A DNA stretch of 64,000 bases from Pseudoips prasinana (Eukaryota; Arthropoda; Insecta; Lepidoptera; Nolidae). Of this stretch, positions 25,094-36,400 are shown one piece after another. How positions within the stretch are numbered: the first letter of the stretch is position 1; the number at the start of each line of letters is the position of its first letter. The notes under the pieces are model-generated. The model worked only from the letters and a program-made list of their open reading frames with translations, had not been told where the DNA came from and made no database searches. Location of the stretch: NCBI GenBank assembly GCA_951640165.1, contig OX621266.1, forward strand, positions 7,688,001 to 7,752,000, given 5' to 3'. A program made the position numbers and the translations under genes.

Positions 25094-25374
25094 GTTCCGC
25101 CATGCGGCTCGGCCTCGCAATGAGGCCAAGCCGTATTTAGGAACTGGCCAAATAGGTATCTTATAAAAGATATAATGATATATGAATATAATAAATTTTG
25201 ATGTTCCGCCATGCGGCAAGGCCTCGCAGTGAGACCGAGCCGCACTTAGGAACTGGCCAAATAGGTATTTAATAAAAGATATAATAAAATCTGAATATTA
25301 GTATAATATATTGGATTTTAGATGTTCCGCCATGCGGCACTACCTCGCAATAAGGCCGAGCCGCACTTTGGAAC
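25094..25374. repeat. Three tandem hairpin-bearing repeats (about 109-121 bp)
   Basis: GTTCCGCCATGCGGC...GGAAC units lie at 25094-25144, 25203-25253 and 25324-25374. In the first, CGGCT-C-GGCCTC pairs with GAGGCC-A-AGCCG over GCAAT. The others keep the outer CGGC/GCCG pairing with changes in the loop stem. AT-rich spacers with AATATAATAAATTTT-like sequence separate them. Confidence 0.7.
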
Positions 25375-25426
25375 TGGCCAAAAGGGGTATCTTGTAAAGG
25401 ATATAATATTATATGAATTTAAATGC

Positions 25427-25471
25427 TTCATTCCACACCCCCTCACATATGTGATAGAGGTGTGGAATGAA
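25427..25471. repeat. Perfect 13-bp hairpin
   Basis: TTCATTCCACACC (25427-25439) pairs with GGTGTGGAATGAA (25459-25471); the loop itself contains CACATATGTG. It lies in the 3' region of the minus-strand element. The role is unknown. Confidence 0.6.
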
Positions 25472-25712
25472 CCAACAGAGAAAGAAAAATTAAAGTAAAT
25501 ATGTATTTATATATATTATGTACATGCTAATATATAATAAAAATATAAACTAAATGTAGAGTTGACGCGCGGACCGGCAAATAGGATGCCTGAAGGGCAC
25601 CCCGTAAACCGACCCGCGCGCCAACCCATGAACTGGTATATACTATAACTCAGGAACGGTCCTATAAGTCATACCATATACCAGCGGAATTTGTGTTCGT
25701 GTTTGTCGAGTG

Positions 25713-28700
25713 TTATGTTGAGTTGAAAGTTTTGAGTGTTTTGATAATGTAGTGTATGTGTTTGTGGAATGTTTCTATGGTGGTGGGGTGGTCAAGTACA
25801 GTACGTAAGTTGAAGGGGTCACGGCTATCCGTAGCCAGAAGGTGGTCGGTTCTGGTAGCCAGAAAGCGTGGGCAGTCTACGATTAAGTGGTTGAGGGTTT
25901 GGGCTGTTTGGTTATCACAAGGACAGACATCGTTGTCGGTTATTTTAAACCTGTGCAAGTATGCCTTGTGGTAACCATGGTTGGAGAGGAATTGTGTTAC
26001 CGCGAAGTTAGGTTGTACGAGCTTGATATAGGATATCAAGTCGTCATGTGTAGGTAGAAGTGTTTTGATGTATGTCGTGTGGTCGTAGAGTTCTGCCAGT
26101 GAGGCGGAGGAGGTGTTTGAGTTGGTGTGTTTCATGTGGCTGATTGGGATGGAGAAATAGTCCGGGGTTCGGTGTAATTCCGCAGCAGATTTGGCGGCAG
26201 AGTCTGCCATTTCATTGCCGGGAATTCCGACATGGGACTTAATCCATCCGAATCGAATGTCAATACCGGCAGACAGTGCGTCGTGCAGGTATCGGTGAAT
26301 TTTGGTGGCAAAGTGGTTGGCGCTATTGGGGTTCTCGAGTTCCGTCAATCCCGACCGGCAATCTGACAATATGAGGTTCCGTCGCGAATTGTTGTCCAGT
26401 ATCCATCTGCAGGCATGCTCTATGGCGAACATTTCTGCCTGAAATACTGAGCAACAATCATGCAATTTCAGCTTCTTGATGATGGAGGGGGAGTTCGGCC
26501 GCAGTATAACTACAGCCGCCCCTACCCCACCATCATGTTTGCTGCCGTCTGTATACAGTTGGACGGTGTCGTCAGTGATCATGGAGTTCACATCCTCAGA
26601 GGTGAGGGCGGATGTGAATCTTATGCCGGTTCTATGCGAAGGGTGAAGGAGCTCGGAAGCAGGTACAAGGCTTTCGATGGGGCAATCAGGTGGTAGATGA
26701 GCGGAATAGCCGCGGAGTTTGGTCAGCTCATTATCTGCGAACTCGAGAATCTTCGCAGGTAATGGTGTTAGGTTGGCTAGACAGATCGCAGTTGGGGTGT
26801 TGAGGGTACGAAAGCCTTGCACCACCTTCAGGGCGAATAGTCTTTGTAAAGACAGGAGCTTTTTGTGTATGTGTTTATATTTGAGGCATCCAGACCAGAT
26901 GCTAGCAGCGTAGCACACTATAGGTTGGATGACGTGTTCGTATATGATTTTAACATTACCGGGGTGTACGCCCCAAGTGGGCCTTATGAAGATGGTTAGT
27001 TTATTGAGGAGCTTTTTAGCTTTCTCAATAATGTAATCACAGTGTTTTGTGAATCTAAGCTTCCTGTCAATTATTATGCCGAGATATTTGAAACTGTCTG
27101 AAAAAGTCAGAGTCTGATCACCCATGGAGATGTTACATCTGGTGGATTTGTTAGTAAAGCCCAGCACCTGGGTTTTACTTGGACCAAATGTAAGTTTGAC
27201 TGAGTTACCCCAGTCAAGAATCTGGGAAAGGGCAGAGTTGGTGATGGTCTCCAGCTCAGAGGTGGTTTTGGCGTGAGAAATTAAAAGCACGTCATCAGCG
27301 TAGGCCTGAAGATGGCAGCCATAAGGCAGTTGCAGGTCCAGCAGTTCGTCCAGGACGATGTTCCACAGAGCAGGGCCGCAAACGGAGCCCTGTATGCAGC
27401 CCATCGTCATGGACTTACTGGCCTGACAGTCGGCAAAGGAGAGACTGACTTGACGGCTTTCGACGTAACTTAAAAGAGTGTTGTATAAGTTACGGGGGCA
27501 TTTGGAGTCGCGTAAGCGCAGGAAAATGGCAGGCCACCAAGCGTGATCAAACGCTGCCTTGATGTCCAGGGAGGTGGCAATGACATGTTCCTGGTTGGAG
27601 AGAGCGCGCCTGACATTGCTGAGGGCATTGTCGAGCGCTTGGTAGGTGGAGGTTCGTAATTTGAACCCGAATTGAAGTTTGGACGAGTTGTTCGTGGTGC
27701 ATAGGTAGTGAGTCAGTCTGTTTGTGAGTAGTTTTTCAAGGAGCTTGCCGAAAACTTTAATTAGTCCTATAGGTCTGAAAGCGGACAAGGTCGTGTAGTC
27801 CGTTTTATCCTGTTTAGGAATAATTTTCGCTACGGCAGTCTTCCATGCTTTGGGAAAGTAATTGAGTGTAAAGCATCTGTTGAGAAGGTCTGTGATAGTT
27901 TGGGGGAATAGAGTGGTGAACTGCAGGCAGATGTCCGAAGTAAGGTGGTCATTTCCGGGGGCCTTACGGTGATTCATGCTTTTCAGGCATTGAATCACCT
28001 CTTTTTGAGTAAAAGGCGGATCTGCCTGAGTGTCGATGGGTTGACGCATGGTGGATCTGACTCGTTTCTGTTTGTCAGTGGAGTCGGGAGTGTCGTCTGG
28101 ATAAAAGTGGTTGAGTAGTGCATTAGCAGTGTCAGTGGAGTTATTTGTGTATGTGCCATCGTCGAGCCTGAGAGTGGAGGGCGGTTGTCTCAAGGGGGAG
28201 GTCTTGATGATCCGATTCGTGACCGAGTACACATCCTCTTTTTTCTGCTTAGCGCAGAATTCGCGGAAATTTTCGGTGGAAGCGGCACGAATCGCATCAG
28301 CATACTCCCTTCTCGCCTCCTCATTGTCAGTGAGTAGGTCGTCCATGGGGCGGTTTCGGCGTCGGCGGTTTAACATCCGGTGGTGGATGGACAAGACCCG
28401 AGATTTGAGTGTCTCGAGGTTATCGTTCCACCAGGGTGCGCGATGTTGGTGATGTGAGTTACGGGGAAGTAGCTTGTCGCATGCGCGTTGGATGCCAGAG
28501 GTGATGTGGGCAATGTAGTTATCTACTTCCGGGATCTGCAGTTGAGTGAGAGGAGTATTAAAGTTTATATGGGTCTCGAGTTCCCGAGCGAATCGGTCGG
28601 AAACTCGATCCCATTTCACGTTAGATGTGTTATATCTAAACGTGGTAAGTTTGGCACTCTTGGCAAGGGGAGTTCGGTCCAAAGATAGGTTGAATGTTAT

Positions 28701-28880
28701 GGCCCGGTGCTCGGTAGATGGGCACAGGGCGGGCTCCACCCTCCAATCACAGACTCGCACGCGGTCCGGGTCATTAGTGAGGGTGAGATCAATAATGGAG
28801 GACCTAAGGCGACTGTGTGTGGTAGTGACAAAAGTGGGCTCGCTGCCCGTGTTGAGTACGTGTAGGTTGTGTTTCATCAC
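25713..28880 (-). CDS. Endonuclease (partial) - RT - RNase H polyprotein of a non-LTR element
   Basis: A single open frame of 1,055 codons on the minus strand. The N-terminus carries only the last part of an APE endonuclease (SSIIDLTLTND, then EHRAITF). The RT follows with FRPIGLIKVFGKLLEK, TSLDIKAAFDHAW, GCIQGSVCGPALWN and the active site QAYADDVLLI (about residue 525). An RNase H domain begins near residue 775 (LYTDGSKHDGGVGAAVV, with Glu and Asp residues after it). The C-terminus has a Cys/His cluster (CPCDNQ...HLIVDCPRF). The reading frame is intact but the 5' part of the endonuclease is missing, so the copy is not autonomous. In-frame codons continue upstream to about 28933 within satellite-like sequence. 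Confidence 0.82.
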   Translation of the reverse strand: MMKHNLHVLNTGSEPTFVTTTHSRLRSSIIDLTLTNDPDRVRVCDWRVEPALCPSTEHRAITFNLSLDRTPLAKSAKLTTFRYNTSNVKWDRVSDRFARELETHINFNTPLTQLQIPEVDNYIAHITSGIQRACDKLLPRNSHHQHRAPWWNDNLETLKSRVLSIHHRMLNRRRRNRPMDDLLTDNEEARREYADAIRAASTENFREFCAKQKKEDVYSVTNRIIKTSPLRQPPSTLRLDDGTYTNNSTDTANALLNHFYPDDTPDSTDKQKRVRSTMRQPIDTQADPPFTQKEVIQCLKSMNHRKAPGNDHLTSDICLQFTTLFPQTITDLLNRCFTLNYFPKAWKTAVAKIIPKQDKTDYTTLSAFRPIGLIKVFGKLLEKLLTNRLTHYLCTTNNSSKLQFGFKLRTSTYQALDNALSNVRRALSNQEHVIATSLDIKAAFDHAWWPAIFLRLRDSKCPRNLYNTLLSYVESRQVSLSFADCQASKSMTMGCIQGSVCGPALWNIVLDELLDLQLPYGCHLQAYADDVLLISHAKTTSELETITNSALSQILDWGNSVKLTFGPSKTQVLGFTNKSTRCNISMGDQTLTFSDSFKYLGIIIDRKLRFTKHCDYIIEKAKKLLNKLTIFIRPTWGVHPGNVKIIYEHVIQPIVCYAASIWSGCLKYKHIHKKLLSLQRLFALKVVQGFRTLNTPTAICLANLTPLPAKILEFADNELTKLRGYSAHLPPDCPIESLVPASELLHPSHRTGIRFTSALTSEDVNSMITDDTVQLYTDGSKHDGGVGAAVVILRPNSPSIIKKLKLHDCCSVFQAEMFAIEHACRWILDNNSRRNLILSDCRSGLTELENPNSANHFATKIHRYLHDALSAGIDIRFGWIKSHVGIPGNEMADSAAKSAAELHRTPDYFSIPISHMKHTNSNTSSASLAELYDHTTYIKTLLPTHDDLISYIKLVQPNFAVTQFLSNHGYHKAYLHRFKITDNDVCPCDNQTAQTLNHLIVDCPRFLATRTDHLLATDSRDPFNLRTVLDHPTTIETFHKHIHYIIKTLKTFNST

Positions 28881-29497
28881 CCAAACCGAGGTGTAGTGGC
28901 GGGTAGTTTCTGCCCATACATTACGTATATCTCAATCCAAAAACATACGATTTCAATAATTCTTTTTGTGTCTATCGTTTAATATTAGCCCCCCAATATA
29001 TAAAGTAACTTTGTTTTCATTATAATATACATATATATTTCTAAAATCTACCCTAAACAATAGTTTCTGTGTACTTTGTACTGAAAACATAGTTTTTGGT
29101 CATTTACTTACTATTTTTACATAGTGCATATAGTTTTTATAGTTCTAATATCAAAAACTCAAAGAAACGCATCCGCCAACACCCTATTTGCGGTTGTAAG
29201 ACACAGGGTACGATTTCAATAATTCTTTTTGTGTCTATCGTTTAATATTAGCCCCCCAATATATAAAGTAACTTTGTTTTCATTATAATATACATATATA
29301 TTTCTAAAATCTACCCTAAACAATAGTTTCTGTGTACTTTGTACTGAAAACATAGTTTTTGGTCATTTACTTACTATTTTTACATAGTGCATATAGTTTT
29401 TATAGTTCTAATATCAAAAACTCAAAGAAACGCATCCGCCAACACCCTATTTGCGGTTGTAAGACACAGGGTCTTTGAGTTTTTTGATATAATCTCT
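28872..29497. repeat. Fragment of the 529-bp two-module satellite
   Basis: Two copies of a 263-bp module (28947-29209 and 29210-29472) are followed by the first bases of the second module (TCTTTGAGTTTTTTGATA). The array breaks off at 29497 where the LTR element begins. The same modules fill 59811-64000. Confidence 0.85.
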
Positions 29498-29800
29498 AAC
29501 TTTCTGTTCAACCTTGAACATACATCTACTACACGCGCCAGCAAAAAATCACAGCGTCAACATTAAGAGCGACATACATTCGTTACACGCGCCGGCAACA
29601 CCGGCACACCGTCAGCACTGGGAAGTGGCCTACTGAGATTTTCGCTGCATCGGCTCGATACACACACAACACACATGTAAATAGGCATCAATGTGTATTT
29701 ACCACAAAATTTGTATATAATAAAGTTAATTATTGTAATAAACTAGTCATCAAGCTGGAGTCGATTTTGATTCATCTCCTGTAACTCCTCTCACTGTGGC
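29498..29800 (+). other. Probable 5' LTR of the BEL/Pao element (end uncertain)
   Basis: It starts TGTT..., contains GTATATAATAAAG with a polyadenylation signal near 29717, and probably ends before TGGCCAAGACACC (about 29801), a possible primer-binding site. The end cannot be fixed without the 3' LTR. Confidence 0.45.
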
Positions 29801-30461
29801 CAAGACACCTTTAGCCGTCATCGATCCTATGAGTCTGTGGGATCGGCAGTGGGAAAACCTTTTCCTGTGTACATTGCACGACGTACACGAACCCCTATTC
29901 CTACCCAACTTCCGTCTGTTACCGTAGGTCTCCTGTGACAGACATCCCGTACGTCAAAACCGACGTAACCTACGTTCGGTCTGGTTTGTATGGTAGGCTA
30001 GGGCGTTAGGGAAGCTAGGGTACTAGGTGATTGTTAGAAGGCTAGGTTGGAGTCAGTAGGGTCTTAGGTAACCACAGGCTCTGTTAGTTCAAACGTAGCC
30101 ATACTGTACGTATTTGGGATAACGGCCGCAACGAGCTGTAAGCCTGGGTAAGTACATATGGTCCTTCGAGCTTATTTTAAGAACCAGGGGGGTTTGTTCA
30201 TTTGTTCCGGTAGAATAGCACTTACTGACATACACTTTAACGTACTTCAAGCTTGCGTACTCAATAAGCGCCTGTTTTGTTGTATGTTGAAGGACTGACT
30301 AACTTAGTTTTCGTTCGTACGGTAGCGGATCGGGAACCGGCCTCTCCACAAGCGGGTCTCACCGGTGTTTTGAGAAGTCGCACATACCGTATCGAGGGCA
30401 AAGATTGCAACTAAGTGTCGTAGAAACAGTTCGTTAGGGATAGGATAGGGCAGTTAGAAAA
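29801..30461 (+). other. Leader of the BEL/Pao element
   Basis: Non-coding leader of about 660 bases between the probable LTR and the ORF. It holds several GCTAGGGT/GTTAGGG-like words at 29995-30075. No open frame or clear structure is seen. Confidence 0.5.
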
Positions 30462-33400
30462 ATGGACATACAAGAAATTAATGAAACCATAAGAAGCCAA
30501 GAAGCGGACTACAATGAAATAAGACAAATATTCGCTAACATCAAGAAAGATTCCGCAACACGGAAAACTTTGAAGTACATCACGGAAAGGAGAGCTCGAC
30601 TCACAGACATATTTACAAGAACGACCAATAACCATTCAAGACTAGAAGACCAGGATGCGTTGTGTGATCACAAATACATCACTACTAACTACTACGATTC
30701 TATTAAAAAACAGTACGCGCAAGCTATTGATTACCTATTGAAGTGTGAGAGGCGATTACAATTACTAAACCAAATTTATGAGCCAGAAGACATAGAACCC
30801 CAAGAAGAAAAAGTGGTCAGTTCACCGAAAATATTTATACAATTATTTCGTATCAATCAGATGCAAAAAAAACTGCAGTCAGCAAATCAATCCATTGTTG
30901 AGGGCAAGGCGGATTGGTACTTAGAATCTCTACTAGCAACTTTACAAAAACAATGGCAAGAGATTGAAGAAACACATTTGTTAATCCTAATGGAAGATAG
31001 CACCGTTGACCACAGTTATTTTCAAGAAAATATGTTTGAAAGGACACAGACGGAATTTGAGCTTGTTATTGAAAAATTGGCCGCAACTATGAGTAAAAAA
31101 CCATCAAACAGCGATCATAAAACATCGATTAAGTTGCCAAAAATAGTAATTCCGACGTTTAATGGCAATTATGAGTCATGGAGTTCGTTTTATGACTTAT
31201 TCTTGAAGATAATACACGAAGATAAATCATTGAGTGACACAGAAAAAATGCAGTACTTAAAGACGCATGTACAAGGAAACGCCGCTAAGCTGATTAAGCA
31301 TTTAACAGTCTGTGACGCAAATTACGCAACCGCATGGACTCTGTTAACGAAGCGATACAAAAATGAGAGATTGATCGTTACCAAACACATCGACAAAATT
31401 CTAAGTTTGACAAAAATAAAAAAGGCCAATGCTACGAACTTGAGAAACTTGCATGATACGATTAATGAAAACCTAGAGGCACTGAAAAGTCAAAAAATTG
31501 ACATCTCAACGTGGGACCCTATCTTAACTAGACTGCTTAGTAGAATATGGGACTCAGAAACTGATGAAAAATACGAACATCAGTTGAAGGAACCAAACAA
31601 AATACAAGATTTTTCGGAAATGATGCAATTTTTGGAGAAGAGATTTAAATGTTTGGAAAGTACTTGCTTTTCTCAAGGAGAAGTTAGTGGTCACAAGCCG
31701 CGCAATGAATTTTCAGATGTCATAAAAAACCGAGAGGACAAACGCATGTGTTGGTTTTGTCACAGTTACGAACACAGCATTTATCAATGTTCTAGTTTTA
31801 AAGCGCTGACAGTGCAAGACCGCAATAAGGCGGTCAATGACAAACAAATGTGCAAAAATTGTTTGGTACACGAAATGACGATTAAATGTAACAGCACGAA
31901 AAGTTGCGGATACTGTGGGAAAAGAGGTCACCATTCGTATTTGCACCATCACAACCAAAACGCGTCACCATTAAAAAGTGGGTCTAGAAAAGAAGGTTTG
32001 TCAACCCCATCCACAAGTAAAGCTATGACAAAGTCTACATCCAACATATCTACCACTTACAGAGCTGATATACAAAAAACCACGTTACTTGCGACGGCCT
32101 TAGTACAAGCAAACTCTATAGACGGAACATCCCACGTACTGAGAGTTCTATGCGACCAGGGTTCAGAAGCCTCATTCTGTACGGAAGAGGTGGCCCAATT
32201 GTTAGCATTTCCACGGTGCAATATACAAACTGAGATAATCGGGATTGCTGACGAGAAACCTAAAACATCGAATTATACTATCGATGTCCAACTACAACCA
32301 AGATTCCCCAGCGAATACAGGTTACCAGTCACACTTATCATTCTACCAAAATTAACTGGCTCGCTACCAGAGAAAAACATACCAGAAATACGGTCAGATT
32401 GTTTACAAAACAAACTAATTGCCGACCCTACGTATTACAAAAGAGGCCCAATAGATATAATATTGGGCGCTCAAGAATATAGTAATTTACTATTAAACGG
32501 ATTGTACAAGATTCAAGATGGAATTATCGCACAAGATACAGAATTTGGATGGATTTTATCTGGGATTTGCTGTAATCAGACTACCACTAATACAATAAAA
32601 ATCATCAGTATGACAACACGTACTACAGAAGTTCAACAACTAAGCAAGTTTTGGGAGTTAGAGGAAGTACCCGAAAAATACCAGTTATCGAATTACGACC
32701 AAGACTGCGAAAACTTTTACCAAGAAACTACAATTAGGAATCCGGATGGAACCTACACCGTGAGACTTCCTTTCAAGGATAACAATATCGATTACGGGGA
32801 TTCTCGCCAAAAAGCTGTGGCAAGGCTTTTACAACTAGAACGAAAGTTTGCTAAAGATGGGAACCTACAAAAAAGATACCAAGAATTCTTAAATGAATAC
32901 CTAGAAATGGGCCACATGAGAAAAGTCACTAGAACAGACTATTATCAAGGCAAATACTATATCCCTCATCAGCCAGTAATCAAAGAAGATTCGTTAACTA
33001 CTAAGTTAAGAGTGGTATTTGATGCGTCCAGCAAGTCAAGCACCAATGTAAGCCTAAACGGAAATATGTTTACAGGACCAAGATTACAACAAGATTTAGC
33101 AGATATACTATTACGTTGGCGTAAACATAGAATAGTATTTATGGCGGATATTGAAAAAATGTATCGATTCATAAAAGTAAATGAACAAGACTTAAGTTAC
33201 CAACGAATATTATGGAGGAAATCGGCAAAACATGCAATCGATGAGTACGAATTAACTACTGTAACGTACGGCACAGCATCTGCGCCATATTTAGCGATCA
33301 AAACATTACAACAACTTGCCATAGATGAAAAAACGAATTATCCTGCGGCCAGCCAAATAACTCTCAGAGATTTTTATGTGGATGACATATTATCAGGGGA

Positions 33401-36400
33401 TAACAACGTTGAATCAGCAAGGAAGCTGCAAAAAGACCTCATAAACATGCTACAAGCAGGCGGATTTAATCTCAGAAAATGGTCCTCCAATAATGCTGAG
33501 TTATTAGAAAATATACCTGAGGAAAACCAAGATAGCAAAATGACGAAGATACCGCTAGATGAGACAAGAAAGTCACTAGGAGTGTTATGGTCGCCACTAG
33601 AAGACAGGTTTTGTTTTCAGATTACTGTCAATCACAATGAAAAGCCAACAAAACGATTTATCTTATCTGAAGTTGCTAAAATATTTGACCCTCTAGGATG
33701 GCTAGCGCCAGTTATCATCGATATGAAACTATTAATCCAGGAGCTTTGGACAAATAGTGCAGAATGGGATCAGCCGGTGGACGACAGAGTTAAAATAAAA
33801 TGGACTGTACTACAGAAACAGCTGAAAACGATTGAGAATATTTCCATCCCAAGATGGTGTAATTGGTTGCCTCACTCTAAAGTTGAGCTGCATGGGTTCA
33901 GTGATGCGTCAGAGAAAGCGTACGGTGCAGTGGTAAATTGTCGGGCACAGAGTGATAGCAGCACGTATAATATAACTCTGTTGCAAGCTAAATCAAAGGT
34001 GGCGCCGAAAAAGCACAAAACCACGTTACCGAGACTGGAATTATGCGCAGCACTGTTACTAACACAATTGATGGGAAAAGTTATAACCGCGATGGAAATT
34101 CCAATCGCAAATATTTACTGTTGGACCGACTCAATGATAACTCTCGGTTGGATCAAAGGTGAAGCTGAGCGATGGAAGACTTTCGTTGCTAACAGGGTAT
34201 GCGAAATACGTAAACTACTACCACAAGCAAAGTGGAATTACGTGAACACAACACAAAATCCAGCCGACGTAATTACAAGAGGAGTTCCGCCAAACAAGCT
34301 ACAAAACTTATCTCTGTGGTGGAATGGCCCTGATTGGTTAAAAAACAACAATTTCCCCAGTACAAAAACAATACCGGAAATATGTGAAGAGATCAAGCGT
34401 TGTTGTCTCGTAACCACTACAGTACAACCGCAAAACGAAGTATGGGAAAGATTTTCAAGCTTTCAGAGGATGATACGAGTGTTGTCATATTGCTACAGAT
34501 TTACAAATAAACAAAGAAACAAAAAACCGTTGAGTTGTACGGAAGTTAATGAGACAACTAAAAATGTTCTCGTACTAGTTCAACAAACAGTATTCCCCGA
34601 GGAGTACAAAACTATCAAAAGCGGACTGTCGTTGAAGAAAGGCAACAAATTGTCATCGTTAGACCCATTTATTGATACTGATGGATTGTTGCGAGTCGGA
34701 GGCAGGCTGCAAAACTCTAATCTGCCATACGATCAGAAACACCCAATTCTGTTACCACACGGCCACCATGTAACATTAACTATAGTTCAAGACGCTCATT
34801 TAATTACATTACATGGAGGTAACAGTCTGACGTTAGCATACATACGACAGAAATATTGGATACTTGGTGGGAAACGAGTAGTAAAGAGTTGTATCAGAAA
34901 ATGTGTAAAATGCATTCGATACAAATCGTCCACAGCCACACAACAAATGGGTGCTCTACCAAAAGCAAGAGTGACTGAATCATTTCCCTTCAGTCACACA
35001 GGCGTGGATTACGCAGGTCCAATATCAGTAAGAGCAATGAAAGGCAGAGGGCACAAATCCTATAAAGGCTACATTGCAATCTTTGTCTGCTTAGCCACGA
35101 AAGCGATACATCTGGAGCTAGCAGGCGATCTATCTACAGAAACATTCGTTGCAGCATTGAGAAGGTTCATGGCAAGAAGAGGCCCAGTATCACATATGTA
35201 TAGTGACAACGGGACAAATTTCGTAGGAACTGCAAATTTCCTTCATAAGGAGATGTTGGAAATAACTCAGTCAAACGGGTTTCAAAACACTATGACCAAA
35301 ATTGGAACACAATGGCATTTTATCCCACCATCATCTCCCCACTTTGGTGGAATCTGGGAAGCAGGAGTAAAATCAATGAAACATCATTTGCGCAGAGTGA
35401 TAGGCGAGCAAACACTCACATACGAAGAACTGAATACGTTTCTGCATCAAACTGAAGCATGTTTGAACTCGACAAAACAACAACGACAAAAAAACGACAA
35501 CGTCGTATTGACACCTAGTCACTTTTTGATAGGACGGGAAGCAGTAGGGGTACCGGATCCACTGTCGGACACTAATACGGATCTCTTAAACAGATGGAAG
35601 CAAATTCAAAGAATGAAAAAGGACTTTTGGAAAACCTGGACTAAAGATTATTTACACCAACTACAACAGAGGTACAAGTGGAAAAATGAACAGGAGAACT
35701 TGGCAGTTGGAACGTTAGTACTTATGAAAGATGAAAAGATCAGTCCCAGCAAATGGTCGCTTGCGAAAGTTAAGGAAATACACGCTGGTAACGACAACTT
35801 AACTAGAGTTGTTACTCTCCAAAAATCGTCGGGGTCAACTCAAAAACGCTCAATTCATACACTGATTCCGTTACCAATTCAAACGGAAACGGGTAGCTAT
35901 AACGAACTTTCGACGAATACTATACAAACAAACACGGCCACGAAGACAAGAAAACAAAAAACATACCACATAAAAAAATATAGCAAACCATTAAAATGGT
36001 TCATGGTTTTACTAGTCATCCTACAAATGTTGGGTACGACAATGTCGACATATACATCAAGAGCGGTGCCACCTGGATTTTATATAGAACAAATAGGTAC
36101 AGCAAGCATTGATAGAGGAATTTTCAGAATAGAGACAAACTTTGAAAAAGAACACCTACAACAAGATTACACTGAAATGAAAACAGTGACGGCACAGTTC
36201 AGTCAACTATGCAGAAATGCGGAAGCCATAATAGAACCAACACATTGCAAACAATTATACCATCACCTGATAGAAGAGGAATCAAAATTTGAGCGAACTA
36301 AAGAGTATTTGACAGAAATTAATCAAACCAGGACAAAGAGGGGCATACTAGGACAATTACTAACATCTATATTCGGTGTAAACGATGAAGTATACCGAGA

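Larger units (their letters stand above)
24915..28880 (-). mobile_element. Minus-strand non-LTR retrotransposon with RNase H, 5'-truncated
   Basis: One long minus-strand frame (endonuclease remnant, RT, RNase H) is followed by a roughly 800-base 3' region with hairpin repeats and, apparently, a poly(A) tail at 24915-24931 abutting CCTAA repeats. RNase H plus APE endonuclease suggests the I/LOA group rather than R1; the clade is not settled. At the 5' end the sequence passes near 28872 into a satellite seen again after 59811. The link between this ORF and the T-run is inferred from position. Confidence 0.65.
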
